Position numbers and translations under genes: made by a program. The notes beneath the pieces are model-generated. The model worked only from the letters and a program-made list of their open reading frames with translations, had not been told where the DNA came from and did no database searches. Shown piece after piece: positions 36,389 to 43,579 of a stretch of 64,000 nucleotides of DNA. The DNA is from Nocardioides daeguensis (GTDB lineage Bacteria > Actinomycetota > Actinomycetes > Propionibacteriales > Nocardioidaceae). Location: assembly GCF_019192965.1 (NCBI RefSeq), contig NZ_JAHTKU010000003.1, positions 62,001 through 126,000 on the forward strand, read 5' to 3'. Positions within the stretch are counted from its first letter, which is position 1, and each line of letters begins with the position of its first letter.

Positions 36389-37204
36389 ATGCATCGCGCC
36401 CTTTTCAAGATGTTCCTCGGCCTGGCGGTTGCGCTCGGCCTGACCTTCACGACGGCATCCGTCGCGTCGGCCACGCCCGTGGCAGCCGCGGCACAGGCCG
36501 CGCCGAACTGCACCACCCAGCAGACGACGTACAACAGCGCCAACGGCAACTACAACGCCGCCAACGCCTACGTCGCGGCCGCTGACGCGAAGGTCAAGAA
36601 GCTCAAGAAGAAGCTCAAGAAGGCCAAGAAGCACCACGCGCCGGTCAAGAAGGTCAAGAAGCTCAAGAAGAAGCTCAAGAAGGCCAAGAAGGCCCGCGCC
36701 GCCGGCATCGCCTACCGCGACCAGGCCGCCGCCCAGCGCAACAGCGCCACCGTCGCCCTGACGACCTGCTGGCGGCAGTCCGCCCCGACCAGCACGGCCA
36801 GCCCGATCCAGTCCCTGTGCGACGCGATCCCGGAGCTGCAGCCGGTCTGTGACGCTCTCGGCAACCTGCCGGGCGTCGGTGGCGCGGGCGCGTCCTTCGA
36901 CACGCTGTGCACCGCGGTCCCGCAGATGCAGCCGCTGTGCGACGCGATCAGCGGCGGCGGTCTCACCGACCCCGCGCAGCTGGCGGGCCTCGTCGACATC
37001 CTCAAGTCGACCCTGACCAGCCTGGGCCTGGGCGCCGTCGTCGACGCGCTCGCGCCGGTGCTCGACCTGGTGGACACGCTCCTCGGCCTGCTGGCCGGCG
37101 GCATCCCGTCGGGTGACCTGCCGAGCCTTCCCGGTCTCCCGGGCCTGCCGACCGGCAGCGACAACCCGCTGTGCGCCATCCTCCCGCTTCCGGGCGTGTG
37201 CTGA
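36389..37204 (+). CDS. Secreted lysine-rich helical-hairpin protein A
   Basis: A 271-aa exported protein, family not recognised. A Sec signal peptide (MHRALFKMFLGLAVALGLTF...ASA) ends near residue 28. C41 and C127 bracket a helical region with two copies of VKKLKKKLKKAKK (69-81, 89-101; 20-residue period). The C-terminal half has two related cysteine units (LCDAIPELQPVC at 143-154; LCTAVPQMQPLC at 172-183), Leu/Gly-rich helices (LGLGAVVDALAPVLDLVD) and two terminal cysteines (C262, C271). Ribosome-binding site GGAGGGAGAAGACGCG. First of three tandem paralogues, and the longest. Confidence 0.8.
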   Translation: MHRALFKMFLGLAVALGLTFTTASVASATPVAAAAQAAPNCTTQQTTYNSANGNYNAANAYVAAADAKVKKLKKKLKKAKKHHAPVKKVKKLKKKLKKAKKARAAGIAYRDQAAAQRNSATVALTTCWRQSAPTSTASPIQSLCDAIPELQPVCDALGNLPGVGGAGASFDTLCTAVPQMQPLCDAISGGGLTDPAQLAGLVDILKSTLTSLGLGAVVDALAPVLDLVDTLLGLLAGGIPSGDLPSLPGLPGLPTGSDNPLCAILPLPGVC

Positions 37205-37232
37205 TCGCAGCCAGCTGAACAAGCAGTGACCG

Positions 37233-37264
37233 AGACCCCGGGGGCATCCGCCCCCGGGGTCTTC
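37233..37264 (+). terminator. Terminator after gene A
   Basis: A 13-bp perfect stem (arm AGACCCCGGGGGC, 37233-37245 with 37250-37262) and ATCC loop are followed by TT. Confidence 0.85.
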
Positions 37265-37288
37265 TGCGTCAGGGCTCACCAAATGCCC

Positions 37289-37325
37289 TAGGGTGACCCC
37301 CGAACCGGGTGTCCCATGCACCCGG
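37289..37325 (+). promoter_or_regulatory. Shared promoter and 5' hairpin, gene B of the trio
   Basis: TAGGGT (37289-37294) is followed 10 bp later by a 7-bp hairpin CCGGGTG/CACCCGG (37305-37311, 37319-37325) with loop TCCCATG. The loop is identical in gene C's leader, while a T-A pair here is C-G there. Confidence 0.65.
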
Positions 37326-37388
37326 CACCACGACCGGTCGTCGCGGAGGGACACGACGACGACCGGCACACCCGAGGGAGGAACCGGC

Positions 37389-37943
37389 ATGCACCGTGCC
37401 CTGTTCAAGATGATCATCGGCGTCGCCGTCGCACTCGGCCTGACGCTCGCCGCCGCCCCCGTGGCCTCCGCCGCTCCGGCGGCCCCGGCCGAGCGCGCGG
37501 TCAGCTGCAGCGTCCAGTACACCGCCGCCCAGGGTGCCCAGAGCACTCGCGCGGCAGCGGACGCGAAGGCCGCCAAGCTGGCCAAGAAGGTCAAGAAGCT
37601 CAAGAAGAAGGCCAAGAAGGCGCACGGCGCCCAGGCCCTGAAGCTGAAGAAGAAGGCCAAGAAGACCCGCAAGCACCTGCGCAAGGCCCGGGCGTTCAGC
37701 GCCCAGGCCACCACCGCCGCGACGGCCACCGCTTCGGCGTACGCCGCCTGCCAGCGTGGTACACAGACCCCGATCCCGAGCCAGGTTCCCGAGAACACGA
37801 GCCCGCTCGACTTCCTCGGCGACATCTTGGACATGCTCGGGGTCGGTGCCCTCGTCGACCTGCTGGGCCTGGACCTGGTCGTCGACATGCTGGGCCTGCG
37901 CCCGCTGCTCGAGGCCCTCGGCCTCGGCGCGATCCTGGACTGA
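37389..37943 (+). CDS. Secreted lysine-rich helical-hairpin protein B
   Basis: A 184-aa paralogue of A. The signal peptide MHRALFKMIIGVAVALGLTL...ASA ends near residue 28. C40 and C121 flank a Lys-rich helical region (AKKVKKLKKKAKKAHG, LKLKKKAKKTRKHLRKARA). A Pro-rich linker leads to a Leu/Gly tail with repeated LGL steps (GALVDLLGLDLVVDMLGL). There is no TM segment besides the signal. Predicted fold: a disulphide-clasped basic helical hairpin plus an amphipathic tail. Function unknown. Confidence 0.8.
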   Translation: MHRALFKMIIGVAVALGLTLAAAPVASAAPAAPAERAVSCSVQYTAAQGAQSTRAAADAKAAKLAKKVKKLKKKAKKAHGAQALKLKKKAKKTRKHLRKARAFSAQATTAATATASAYAACQRGTQTPIPSQVPENTSPLDFLGDILDMLGVGALVDLLGLDLVVDMLGLRPLLEALGLGAILD

Positions 37944-37984
37944 CCGCCGGGCGTGCGTCGAGCACGCCGGCTGGACACGCCGAG

Positions 37985-38015
37985 CAGGGCCCCGGGACAT
38001 CGTCCCGGGGCCCTG
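37985..38015 (+). terminator. Terminator after gene B
   Basis: A perfect 14-bp stem (arm CAGGGCCCCGGGAC, 37985-37998 with 38002-38015) with a 3-nt loop. Confidence 0.85.
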
Positions 38016-38040
38016 TGCGTTGCCCCACCACCACGTGTTC

Positions 38041-38077
38041 TAGGGTGACCCCCGAGCCGGGCATCCCATGCGCCCGG
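38041..38077 (+). promoter_or_regulatory. Shared promoter and 5' hairpin, gene C of the trio
   Basis: TAGGGT (38041-38046) is followed 10 bp later by hairpin CCGGGC...GCCCGG (38057-38062 with 38072-38077), with the same TCCCATG in the loop as gene B. Confidence 0.65.
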
Positions 38078-38143
38078 CCGCATTCTCGGCCGCCGCCAAT
38101 GGGGGGCGTGCGGCAGCCGACTTCACCTGAGGGAGAAACCGGC

Positions 38144-38707
38144 ATGAATCGTGCCCTGCTCAAGCTGATCCTCGGCCTCGCCGTGGCGCTCGGCCTCACG
38201 CTGTCCACTGCTCCGGTCGCCTCGGCGGCTCCGTCGGCCGCCCCGGTCGAGCGTGCCGTCAGCTGCACCGTCCAGAAGACCGCGGCCGAGAGCGCCAAGG
38301 CGAACCACGCCGCCGCGGACGCGCGCGTCGCCAAGCTGAAGAAGAAGATCACCAAGCTCAAGAAGCGGATCAAGAAGGCCCACCGCGCCCACCAGCCTGC
38401 CAAGGTCGCGAAGCTGAAGAAGAAGCTGAAGAACAAGCGGGTCAAGATCCGCCAGGCCCGCATCTTCCGGGCCAAGGCGGAGACCGTCGCCACGGCCACG
38501 AGTGCCGCGTTCACCTCGTGCCAGCAGGGCCAGGTCGCCCCGATCGTCATCCCGGACAACCAGAACCTGCTGGACCACGTCGGCGAGCTGCTCGCCAGCA
38601 TCGGGCTCGGCGACCTGGTGCGGGCCCTCGGCCTCGACGCCGTGCTCGACCTGCTCGACCAGATGGGTCTGCTCGACCTGCTGGGCCTGGGTGCCCTGCG
38701 CGGCTGA
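38144..38707 (+). CDS. Secreted lysine-rich helical-hairpin protein C
   Basis: A 187-aa paralogue. The signal peptide MNRALLKLILGLAVALGLTL...ASA ends near residue 28. C41 and C126 bracket KLKKKITKLKKRIKKAHRAH and AKLKKKLKNKRVKIRQAR, with heptad-like spacing suggesting a coiled-coil hairpin. The tail (LLASIGLGDLVRALGLDAVL, DQMGLLDLLGLGAL) matches the Leu/Gly tail of B. AGGGAGA serves as ribosome-binding site. It has its own promoter and terminator, so the three genes can be regulated in parallel. Confidence 0.8.
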   Translation: MNRALLKLILGLAVALGLTLSTAPVASAAPSAAPVERAVSCTVQKTAAESAKANHAAADARVAKLKKKITKLKKRIKKAHRAHQPAKVAKLKKKLKNKRVKIRQARIFRAKAETVATATSAAFTSCQQGQVAPIVIPDNQNLLDHVGELLASIGLGDLVRALGLDAVLDLLDQMGLLDLLGLGALRG

Positions 38708-38725
38708 TCCCGCACCACCCGTCCG

Positions 38726-38755
38726 ACGGCCGTGTCCTTCGAGGGCACGGCCGTT
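38726..38755 (+). terminator. Terminator after gene C
   Basis: A 12-bp stem with one G-U pair (38726-38737 with 38743-38754; arm ACGGCCGTG...) followed by TT. Confidence 0.75.
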
Positions 38756-38806
38756 GGCGTAGGGTCGTGCCGACCTGATTCCCACGCGACCCCGGAGGAT
38801 TGCGGC

Positions 38807-39229
38807 ATGTCGGAGACGAGCAGCCCTGCTGTCGGCGGTACGACGGCCGACAGCCGACCCGACGAGGTCGAGCTGCGGTTGCCCGCGGACGGCGCCTACG
38901 CCTCTGTCCTGCGGACCCTGACCGCCGGGCTCGCCGCCCGCCTCGACTTCACCCTCGACGACATCGAGGACCTGCGGATCGCCGTCTCGGAGGCCGCCGC
39001 GATGGTGCTCGACGAGGCGGACGACGACGCCGTCCTCGAGTGCCGTTTCCAGCTGGGCACCAGCGAGCTGGCGCTCACGATCGCCGCCGACGCCCAGGCC
39101 CCCACCGCCCCCGACTACGAGAGCTTCGGATGGCAGGTGCTGGCGACCCTCGCCGATGAGGCGGCCATCGACGCCGTCGCCGGCCGCTACTCCGTGCGCC
39201 TCCTCGTTCGGTCGTCCCTGGCGTCATGA
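38807..39229 (+). CDS. Anti-sigma factor of the RsbW/UsfX type
   Basis: A 140-aa GHKL-fold protein. The helix DDIEDLRIAVSEAAAMVL and the segment FGWQVLATLADEA match the shape of M. tuberculosis UsfX. The Asn of the canonical N-box is replaced (VSEAAAMV instead of E-x3-N), and no DxGxG box is obvious, as in UsfX. It should sequester the SigF encoded next, whose start overlaps its stop by 4 bp. GGAGGA is the ribosome-binding site. An anti-anti-sigma gene is not in the window. Confidence 0.85.
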   Translation: MSETSSPAVGGTTADSRPDEVELRLPADGAYASVLRTLTAGLAARLDFTLDDIEDLRIAVSEAAAMVLDEADDDAVLECRFQLGTSELALTIAADAQAPTAPDYESFGWQVLATLADEAAIDAVAGRYSVRLLVRSSLAS

Positions 39230-40044
39230 CCACCGACCTCTCTCGGGGCGGCGGCCAGCGTGGGACGCCGACGAACATCGAGCTCACCCGTCAGCGCAGC
39301 GCCGAGCTCTTCACGCAGCTGCGCGACGAGCACGCCTCCCAGGCCGCCCGCGACACCGCCCGCGACGCCCTGGTCCACCTCCACCTGCCTCTCGTCGAGC
39401 ACTGCGCCCGGCGCTTCCGCAACCGCGGGGAGCCCTACGAGGACCTGGTCCAGGTCGGCACGATCGGCCTGATCAAGTCCGTCGACCGGTTCGACACCGA
39501 ACGCGGGGTCGAGTTCTCGACGTACGCGACGCCGACGATCATCGGCGAGATCAAGCGCTACTTCCGCGACAAGGGGTGGGCGATCCGGGTGCCGCGGCGG
39601 CTCCAGGAGCTGCGGATGCAGATCAGCGCCAGCACCGCGGAGCTGACCCAGAGCCTGGGCCGCTCCCCCACACCGCGTGAGCTCGCCGAGGCGATCGGCT
39701 GCTCCGTCGAGGAGATCGTCGAGGGCCTCGAGTCGAGCAATGCCTACTCGACGCTCTCGCTGGACGCCACCGACGACGACTCCGACGGCGGCAGCGGCCA
39801 GAGCATGCTCGACGCGATGGGCGTCGACGACGAGGCGCTCGAGCACGTCGAGATCCGGGAGTCGGTCAAGCCGCTGCTGGAGAACCTGCCGCCGCGGGAG
39901 AAGAAGATCCTGCTGCTGCGGTTCTTCAAGAACATGACGCAGTCGCAGATCGCCGAGGAGATCGGCGTCTCCCAGATGCACGTCTCCCGGCTGCTGAGCC
40001 GGACCCTGGCCCAGCTGCGCGAGTCGCTCGAGTCGGAGGCCTGA
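39226..40044 (+). CDS. sigF: RNA polymerase sigma factor, SigB/SigF/SigG subfamily
   Basis: A 272-aa group 3 sigma factor. Region 2 has EDLVQVGTIGLIKSVDRFDTERGVEFSTYA, region 3 has GRSPTPRELAEAIGCSVEEI, and region 4 has the HTH TQSQIAEEIGVSQMHVSRLLSRTL. It lacks region 1.1. ATGA overlap with the anti-sigma gene indicates balanced co-translation. It directs stress or developmental transcription. A candidate SigF-type promoter precedes the next secreted-protein gene. Confidence 0.93.
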   Translation: MTTDLSRGGGQRGTPTNIELTRQRSAELFTQLRDEHASQAARDTARDALVHLHLPLVEHCARRFRNRGEPYEDLVQVGTIGLIKSVDRFDTERGVEFSTYATPTIIGEIKRYFRDKGWAIRVPRRLQELRMQISASTAELTQSLGRSPTPRELAEAIGCSVEEIVEGLESSNAYSTLSLDATDDDSDGGSGQSMLDAMGVDDEALEHVEIRESVKPLLENLPPREKKILLLRFFKNMTQSQIAEEIGVSQMHVSRLLSRTLAQLRESLESEA

Positions 40045-40088
40045 GCAGCTCCCCGAGCAGGGATGCCCGCGATTCTGGCGAGGACGAC

Positions 40089-40113
40089 GTTTGCCGCGGG
40101 AGGGCGCGGGAAG
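40089..40113 (+). promoter_or_regulatory. Candidate SigF-type promoter (GTTT-N15-GGGAAG)
   Basis: GTTT (40089-40092), a 15-bp spacer and GGGAAG (40108-40113) resemble the actinobacterial SigF/SigB pattern GTTT-N14-17-GGGTAT. It lies 79 bp before the secreted-protein gene and directly after sigF. Confidence 0.45.
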
Positions 40114-40191
40114 TACCCCATGCGTCTCATCTCTTGACCGATCCCAGAGACCTCGTCATGCGGGTCGGTCTCATCTCGAAGGAGCTCCTCC

Positions 40192-40959
40192 ATGCGCAGG
40201 CTCGTCTCCGCTGGCGTCGTCGCGATCACCTCGCTCGCCCTCGCCACGCCGGCCCTGACGTCCACCGCCCACGCCACCCCCGGCACCGCCGACCGCGCGG
40301 CCGCCTCCACCACCGTGGCGGCCAAGGCGATGGCGAAGAAGTTCAAGATCAAGAAGTCCGCTCCCGGCGTGCAGCCCGGGATCAGCAAGCTGGTGCTCAC
40401 CGCCAAGGTCCAGGGCCGCGGCAAGGTGAAGTTCACGATCACCGGCGACAACGGCGCCGTCGTCAGCCAGAAGGCCAAGGTCAAGAAGGGCAAGGCCAAG
40501 CTCCTCGTGCCCGCGCTCGGCACCGGCCACTACTCCGTGAAGGCCGGCTTCAAGGGCCGCAAGGGCAAGACCAAGTTCGAGGTCTACGACTCGGCTCTCT
40601 CCCTCAGCACCACGTCGTTGACCTGCTCGATCAGCAACTACAAGAACCGCACGGCACTCACCGGCACGGTCAAGTACAAGGGTGCCCCGGCCACCGGCGG
40701 GTACGTCGACATCTACCGCAACGGCAACGCGGTCGGCGGCTCGCAGTCGCCGGACTACCTGACGATGGCGAGCGTCCGCGCTCCGTACGGTGCCTTCGAC
40801 TTCAGCACCGGTGTCTGCAGCCGCGTCATCTCGGGAACTTCGAAGATGGCGCCGGCCACCGCCGGCCAGACGATCACGTTCCAGGCGTACTACACCAAGG
40901 ACGCGGGCTTCGACGACTACTTCTCGTCGAACGTCATCACGGTGAACGTCGTCGCCTGA
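40192..40959 (+). CDS. Secreted basic Ig-like/beta-sandwich protein
   Basis: A 255-aa exported protein with signal peptide MRRLVSAGVVAITSLALATPALTSTAHA. The mature N-terminus is Lys-rich (MAKKFKIKKSAPGV), followed by beta-strand patterns typical of bacterial Ig-like or surface-layer repeats (LVLTAKVQGRGKVKFTITGD; HYSVKAGFKGRKGKTKFEVY). Two cysteines (LTCSISNY and TGVCSRV) may pair in the C-terminal domain. AAGGAG lies 10 nt before the ATG. Family not identified. Confidence 0.75.
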   Translation: MRRLVSAGVVAITSLALATPALTSTAHATPGTADRAAASTTVAAKAMAKKFKIKKSAPGVQPGISKLVLTAKVQGRGKVKFTITGDNGAVVSQKAKVKKGKAKLLVPALGTGHYSVKAGFKGRKGKTKFEVYDSALSLSTTSLTCSISNYKNRTALTGTVKYKGAPATGGYVDIYRNGNAVGGSQSPDYLTMASVRAPYGAFDFSTGVCSRVISGTSKMAPATAGQTITFQAYYTKDAGFDDYFSSNVITVNVVA

Positions 40960-40978
40960 CCACCCGGCACCGCACGGG

Positions 40979-41010
40979 CGGCCCGGCTCCCTCTCGGGGG
41001 TGCCGGGCCG
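40979..41010. terminator. Terminator between convergent genes
   Basis: CGGCCCGGC (40979-40987) pairs with GCCGGGCCG (41002-41010) around a 14-nt loop that can itself pair CCC with GGG. It serves the secreted-protein gene and possibly the convergent membrane gene. Confidence 0.65.
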
Positions 41011-41047
41011 TCGGCGTTCGACCGCCGAGCCTCGTGAGATCCCAAGG

Positions 41048-41473
41048 CTAGGCGTCCTCGTCGTCGGGCCGATCCTCCAGAGCGGCGATCGTGTCGCGGT
41101 GGACGACCCCGGCCACCACGACGACCGCGACCGCGGCCAGGCCGAGCGCGACGAGCACGTGCTCGCGCAGGTTCCAGGCCAGGCCGAGCACGATCAGCTG
41201 GGTGATCAGCACCGGGCCCCGCGCCCAGCCGTGCCGGCGCCACAGCGCCAGGGCGGCGCCGATCAGCACGGCGCCGTACACCGCGAAGAAGACGGCCGTC
41301 GACAGCCCGAAACCGAGCCGGTCCGAGGAGACGTTGGCCAGCTCGAGCACCGCCAGGACGAGGAGCACGAACCCCTGGACAGCGGCCACCGAGGCCGCGA
41401 CGGTCAACGGCGGCGGCACGGTCGAGGCACTCGCGTCCGGCTCGTCCGGGTGGTCGTTCGGCCCTTCGGTCAC
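41048..41473 (-). CDS. Small four-TM membrane protein
   Basis: A 141-aa protein with a charged N-terminus (MTEGPNDHPDEPDAS), four hydrophobic segments (AAVQGFVLLVLAVLELA; LSTAVFFAVYGAVLIGAALAL; VLITQLIVLGLAWNL; VALGLAAVAVVVVAGVV) and an acidic cytosolic tail. Function unknown; similar small proteins are common near whiB1 in actinobacteria. The GTG at 41473 lies 6 nt after TAGGCT (leaderless). Confidence 0.8.
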   Translation of the reverse strand: MTEGPNDHPDEPDASASTVPPPLTVAASVAAVQGFVLLVLAVLELANVSSDRLGFGLSTAVFFAVYGAVLIGAALALWRRHGWARGPVLITQLIVLGLAWNLREHVLVALGLAAVAVVVVAGVVHRDTIAALEDRPDDEDA

Positions 41474-41479
41474 GGGCGC

Positions 41480-41485
41480 AGCCTA
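41480..41485 (-). promoter_or_regulatory. -10 hexamer of the four-TM gene (leaderless)
   Basis: TAGGCT on the minus strand, 6 nt, then GTG 41473. Confidence 0.55.
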
Positions 41486-41682
41486 GGCGGCGGGGTCGAC
41501 GAGGAGCCGCAGCGGGGGGCCAACCTCCGGTTGTGACCCAACAGACCACCCGAATCCCTTGATTCGTGACGCAATCCTTGGAAACCTTGCACGAGCGATC
41601 GTGAAGCCGTTCACTTTTGCGGGTTCACGCGTGCCCATAGGGGGGCACCACCGGCAGTGGAAAGTAGAGGGCATCCTCACCC

Positions 41683-41937
41683 ATGGATTGGCGACACCGT
41701 TCCGCATGCCTCGACGAGGATCCGGAGCTGTTCTTCCCGATCGGCAACACCGGCCCGGCGATCCTCCAGATCGAGGAAGCCAAGGCGGTGTGCCGTCGCT
41801 GCGACGTGCGCGAGCAGTGCCTCGCCTGGGCGCTCGAGGCGGGGCAGGACCATGGTGTCTGGGGAGGCTTGAGCGAGGACGAGCGTCGCGCGCTCAAGCG
41901 CCGCAACGCCCGGGCCCGCGTCCGCACCCCCGTCTGA
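41683..41937 (+). CDS. whiB1: WhiB1-type iron-sulphur transcription factor
   Basis: An 84-aa Wbl protein. The [4Fe-4S] ligands are C9, C37, C40 and C46 (CX27CX2CX5C), followed by the G[VI]WGG turn (58-62) and the basic tail EDERRALKRRNARARVRT. MDWRH, ELFFP and GNTGP match WhiB1, the essential NO-responsive SigA partner. The 197 bp upstream are gene-free and AT-richer than average, consistent with a complex promoter. It is divergent from the four-TM gene. Confidence 0.95.
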   Translation: MDWRHRSACLDEDPELFFPIGNTGPAILQIEEAKAVCRRCDVREQCLAWALEAGQDHGVWGGLSEDERRALKRRNARARVRTPV

Positions 41938-42000
41938 CGCCTCGGCCACTCGGCCGAGGCCCCGGCCCGCGCCGTCGACGGGCAGCGAGCCTCGGTCTCC

Positions 42001-43479
42001 CTACTCGATCGGGATGCTGAAGCCTGCCCGAGTACCACCGTCCGGGGCGTGCCCCAGCGTCAGGTGTCCACCGAGCTCGGACTCGACCAGCGTACGCACG
42101 ATCGAGAGCCCCAGGCTGGTCGCGGTGTCGATGTCGAAGTCCTCGGGCAGGCCCCGGCCGTCGTCCTCGACCGCGACCTCGAGCACGGCACCGTGCCGGA
42201 CGGCGTGGATCAGGATCTGACCGGAGCCGCCGGCGTCGTAGCCGTGCTCGGCGGCGTTCTGCAGCAGCTCCATCACCACCATCGCGAGCGGCGTGGCGAT
42301 CTCCGAGGGGAGCACCCCGAAGCTGCCCTCGCGGCGCACCCCGACCTGGGCGGTGGTCGAGCCGACGTCGACGACGAGCCGGGCGAGCCGGTCCGCGATG
42401 TCGTCGAACTCCACGGTCTCCTCGACGGCCTGGCTCAGCGTCTCGTGGACGATCGCGATCGAGCCGACCCGGCGCACCGCCTCCTCGAGCGCCGACGCGG
42501 CCTCGGGTGAGCCGATCCGGCGGGCCTGGAGGCGCAGCAGCGCGGCGACGGTCTGCAGGTTGTTCTTCACCCGGTGGTGGATCTCGCGGATGGTGGCGTC
42601 CTTGGTGACCAGCTCGCGGTCGCGGCGACGCAGGTCGGTGACGTCGCGCAGCAGGATGATCGCGCCGATGTGCTCGCCCTTGGGGCGCAACGGGATCGAC
42701 CGCACGATCAGCGCGGCGCCGTCGCCGGGGCCGCCCGAGGCGCCGAGCTCGGTGTCGCGGTGCGCGCGACCGCCGAGGACGGCGCTGAGCGTCTCCTCGT
42801 CGGGGCGCTTCTTCGGCGGGACCAGCTCGCGGGTCAGGTCGGGCAGCCGGTGGCCGGTGAGGTCACCGGTCAGACCGAGCTTGCGGTACGTCGACAGCGC
42901 GTTGGGACTCGCATAGATCACCCGGCCGTCGGCGTCGACCCGGAGGAAGCCGTCACCGACCCGTGGGGAGTCGGCGTGGTCGCTGCGCTGCGCGGTGGAC
43001 GGGAACAGGCCCGCCGCGATCATCTGGGACAGGTCGGTGGCGGCCTGCAGGTAGTTGATCTCCAGCAGGCTGGGGGTCCGTACGCCGAGCAGGTTGGTGT
43101 TGCGGCTGATCACCGCGATCACCTTGCCGGCCCGACGCACCGGGATCGCCTCGACCCGGACCGGCACGTCGTCGCGCCACTCGGGGTCGCCCTCGCGCGC
43201 GATCCGGCCGAGCTCGAAGGCGGCGTCGACCAGCGCCCGCCGCCCGGTCGGCGCGAAGGTGCCGACGATGTCGTCGACGTACGCCGTCGGGCCGGTGGTG
43301 GGACGCATCTGGTCCCCCGCCCAGAACCCGGCTCCGCCCCGGTCGGGCAACCACAGGACCAGGTCGGCGAAGGAGAGGTCGGCGATGACCTGCCAGTCGG
43401 CCTGGATCAGCTGGAGCCAGGCGATGTCGGCGTCGTCGAGGTCGGTGTGACGCCGGGCGATCGCGGACAGGGAAGGCAC
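42001..43479 (-). CDS. pdtaS: Cytosolic sensor histidine kinase PdtaS
   Basis: A 492-aa soluble kinase. An N-terminal GAF domain (about 1-150) is followed by a PAS domain (DGFLRVDADGRVIYASPNAL), HisKA_2 dimerisation helix with phospho-acceptor in EIHHRVKNNLQTVAALLRLQ, and an HATPase_c domain (VMELLQNAAEHGY; EDDGRGLPEDF). It phosphorylates an ANTAR-domain RNA-binding regulator (PdtaR), not encoded here. GTG 43479 is chosen because TAAGTT ends 6 nt upstream; the alternative GTG at 43485 abuts the -10. It neighbours whiB1, as in mycobacteria. Confidence 0.93.
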   Translation of the reverse strand: MPSLSAIARRHTDLDDADIAWLQLIQADWQVIADLSFADLVLWLPDRGGAGFWAGDQMRPTTGPTAYVDDIVGTFAPTGRRALVDAAFELGRIAREGDPEWRDDVPVRVEAIPVRRAGKVIAVISRNTNLLGVRTPSLLEINYLQAATDLSQMIAAGLFPSTAQRSDHADSPRVGDGFLRVDADGRVIYASPNALSTYRKLGLTGDLTGHRLPDLTRELVPPKKRPDEETLSAVLGGRAHRDTELGASGGPGDGAALIVRSIPLRPKGEHIGAIILLRDVTDLRRRDRELVTKDATIREIHHRVKNNLQTVAALLRLQARRIGSPEAASALEEAVRRVGSIAIVHETLSQAVEETVEFDDIADRLARLVVDVGSTTAQVGVRREGSFGVLPSEIATPLAMVVMELLQNAAEHGYDAGGSGQILIHAVRHGAVLEVAVEDDGRGLPEDFDIDTATSLGLSIVRTLVESELGGHLTLGHAPDGGTRAGFSIPIE

Positions 43480-43485
43480 GAGCAC

Positions 43486-43512
43486 AACTTAGGGCACGTC
43501 CCCACTTAGGGC
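43486..43512 (-). promoter_or_regulatory. pdtaS -10 within a direct repeat
   Basis: TAAGTT (43491-43486, minus strand) lies 6 nt before GTG 43479. The plus-strand word ACTTAGGGC occurs at 43487-43495 and again at 43504-43512, a 17-bp direct repeat covering the -10 and the region upstream. Confidence 0.5.
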
Positions 43513-43579
43513 GCCTTCAGATTGTTTGGCAGGATAGGGAGCAGGGGGAACAAGGCTCGGCTGCTCCGGAGGGTGTGGG

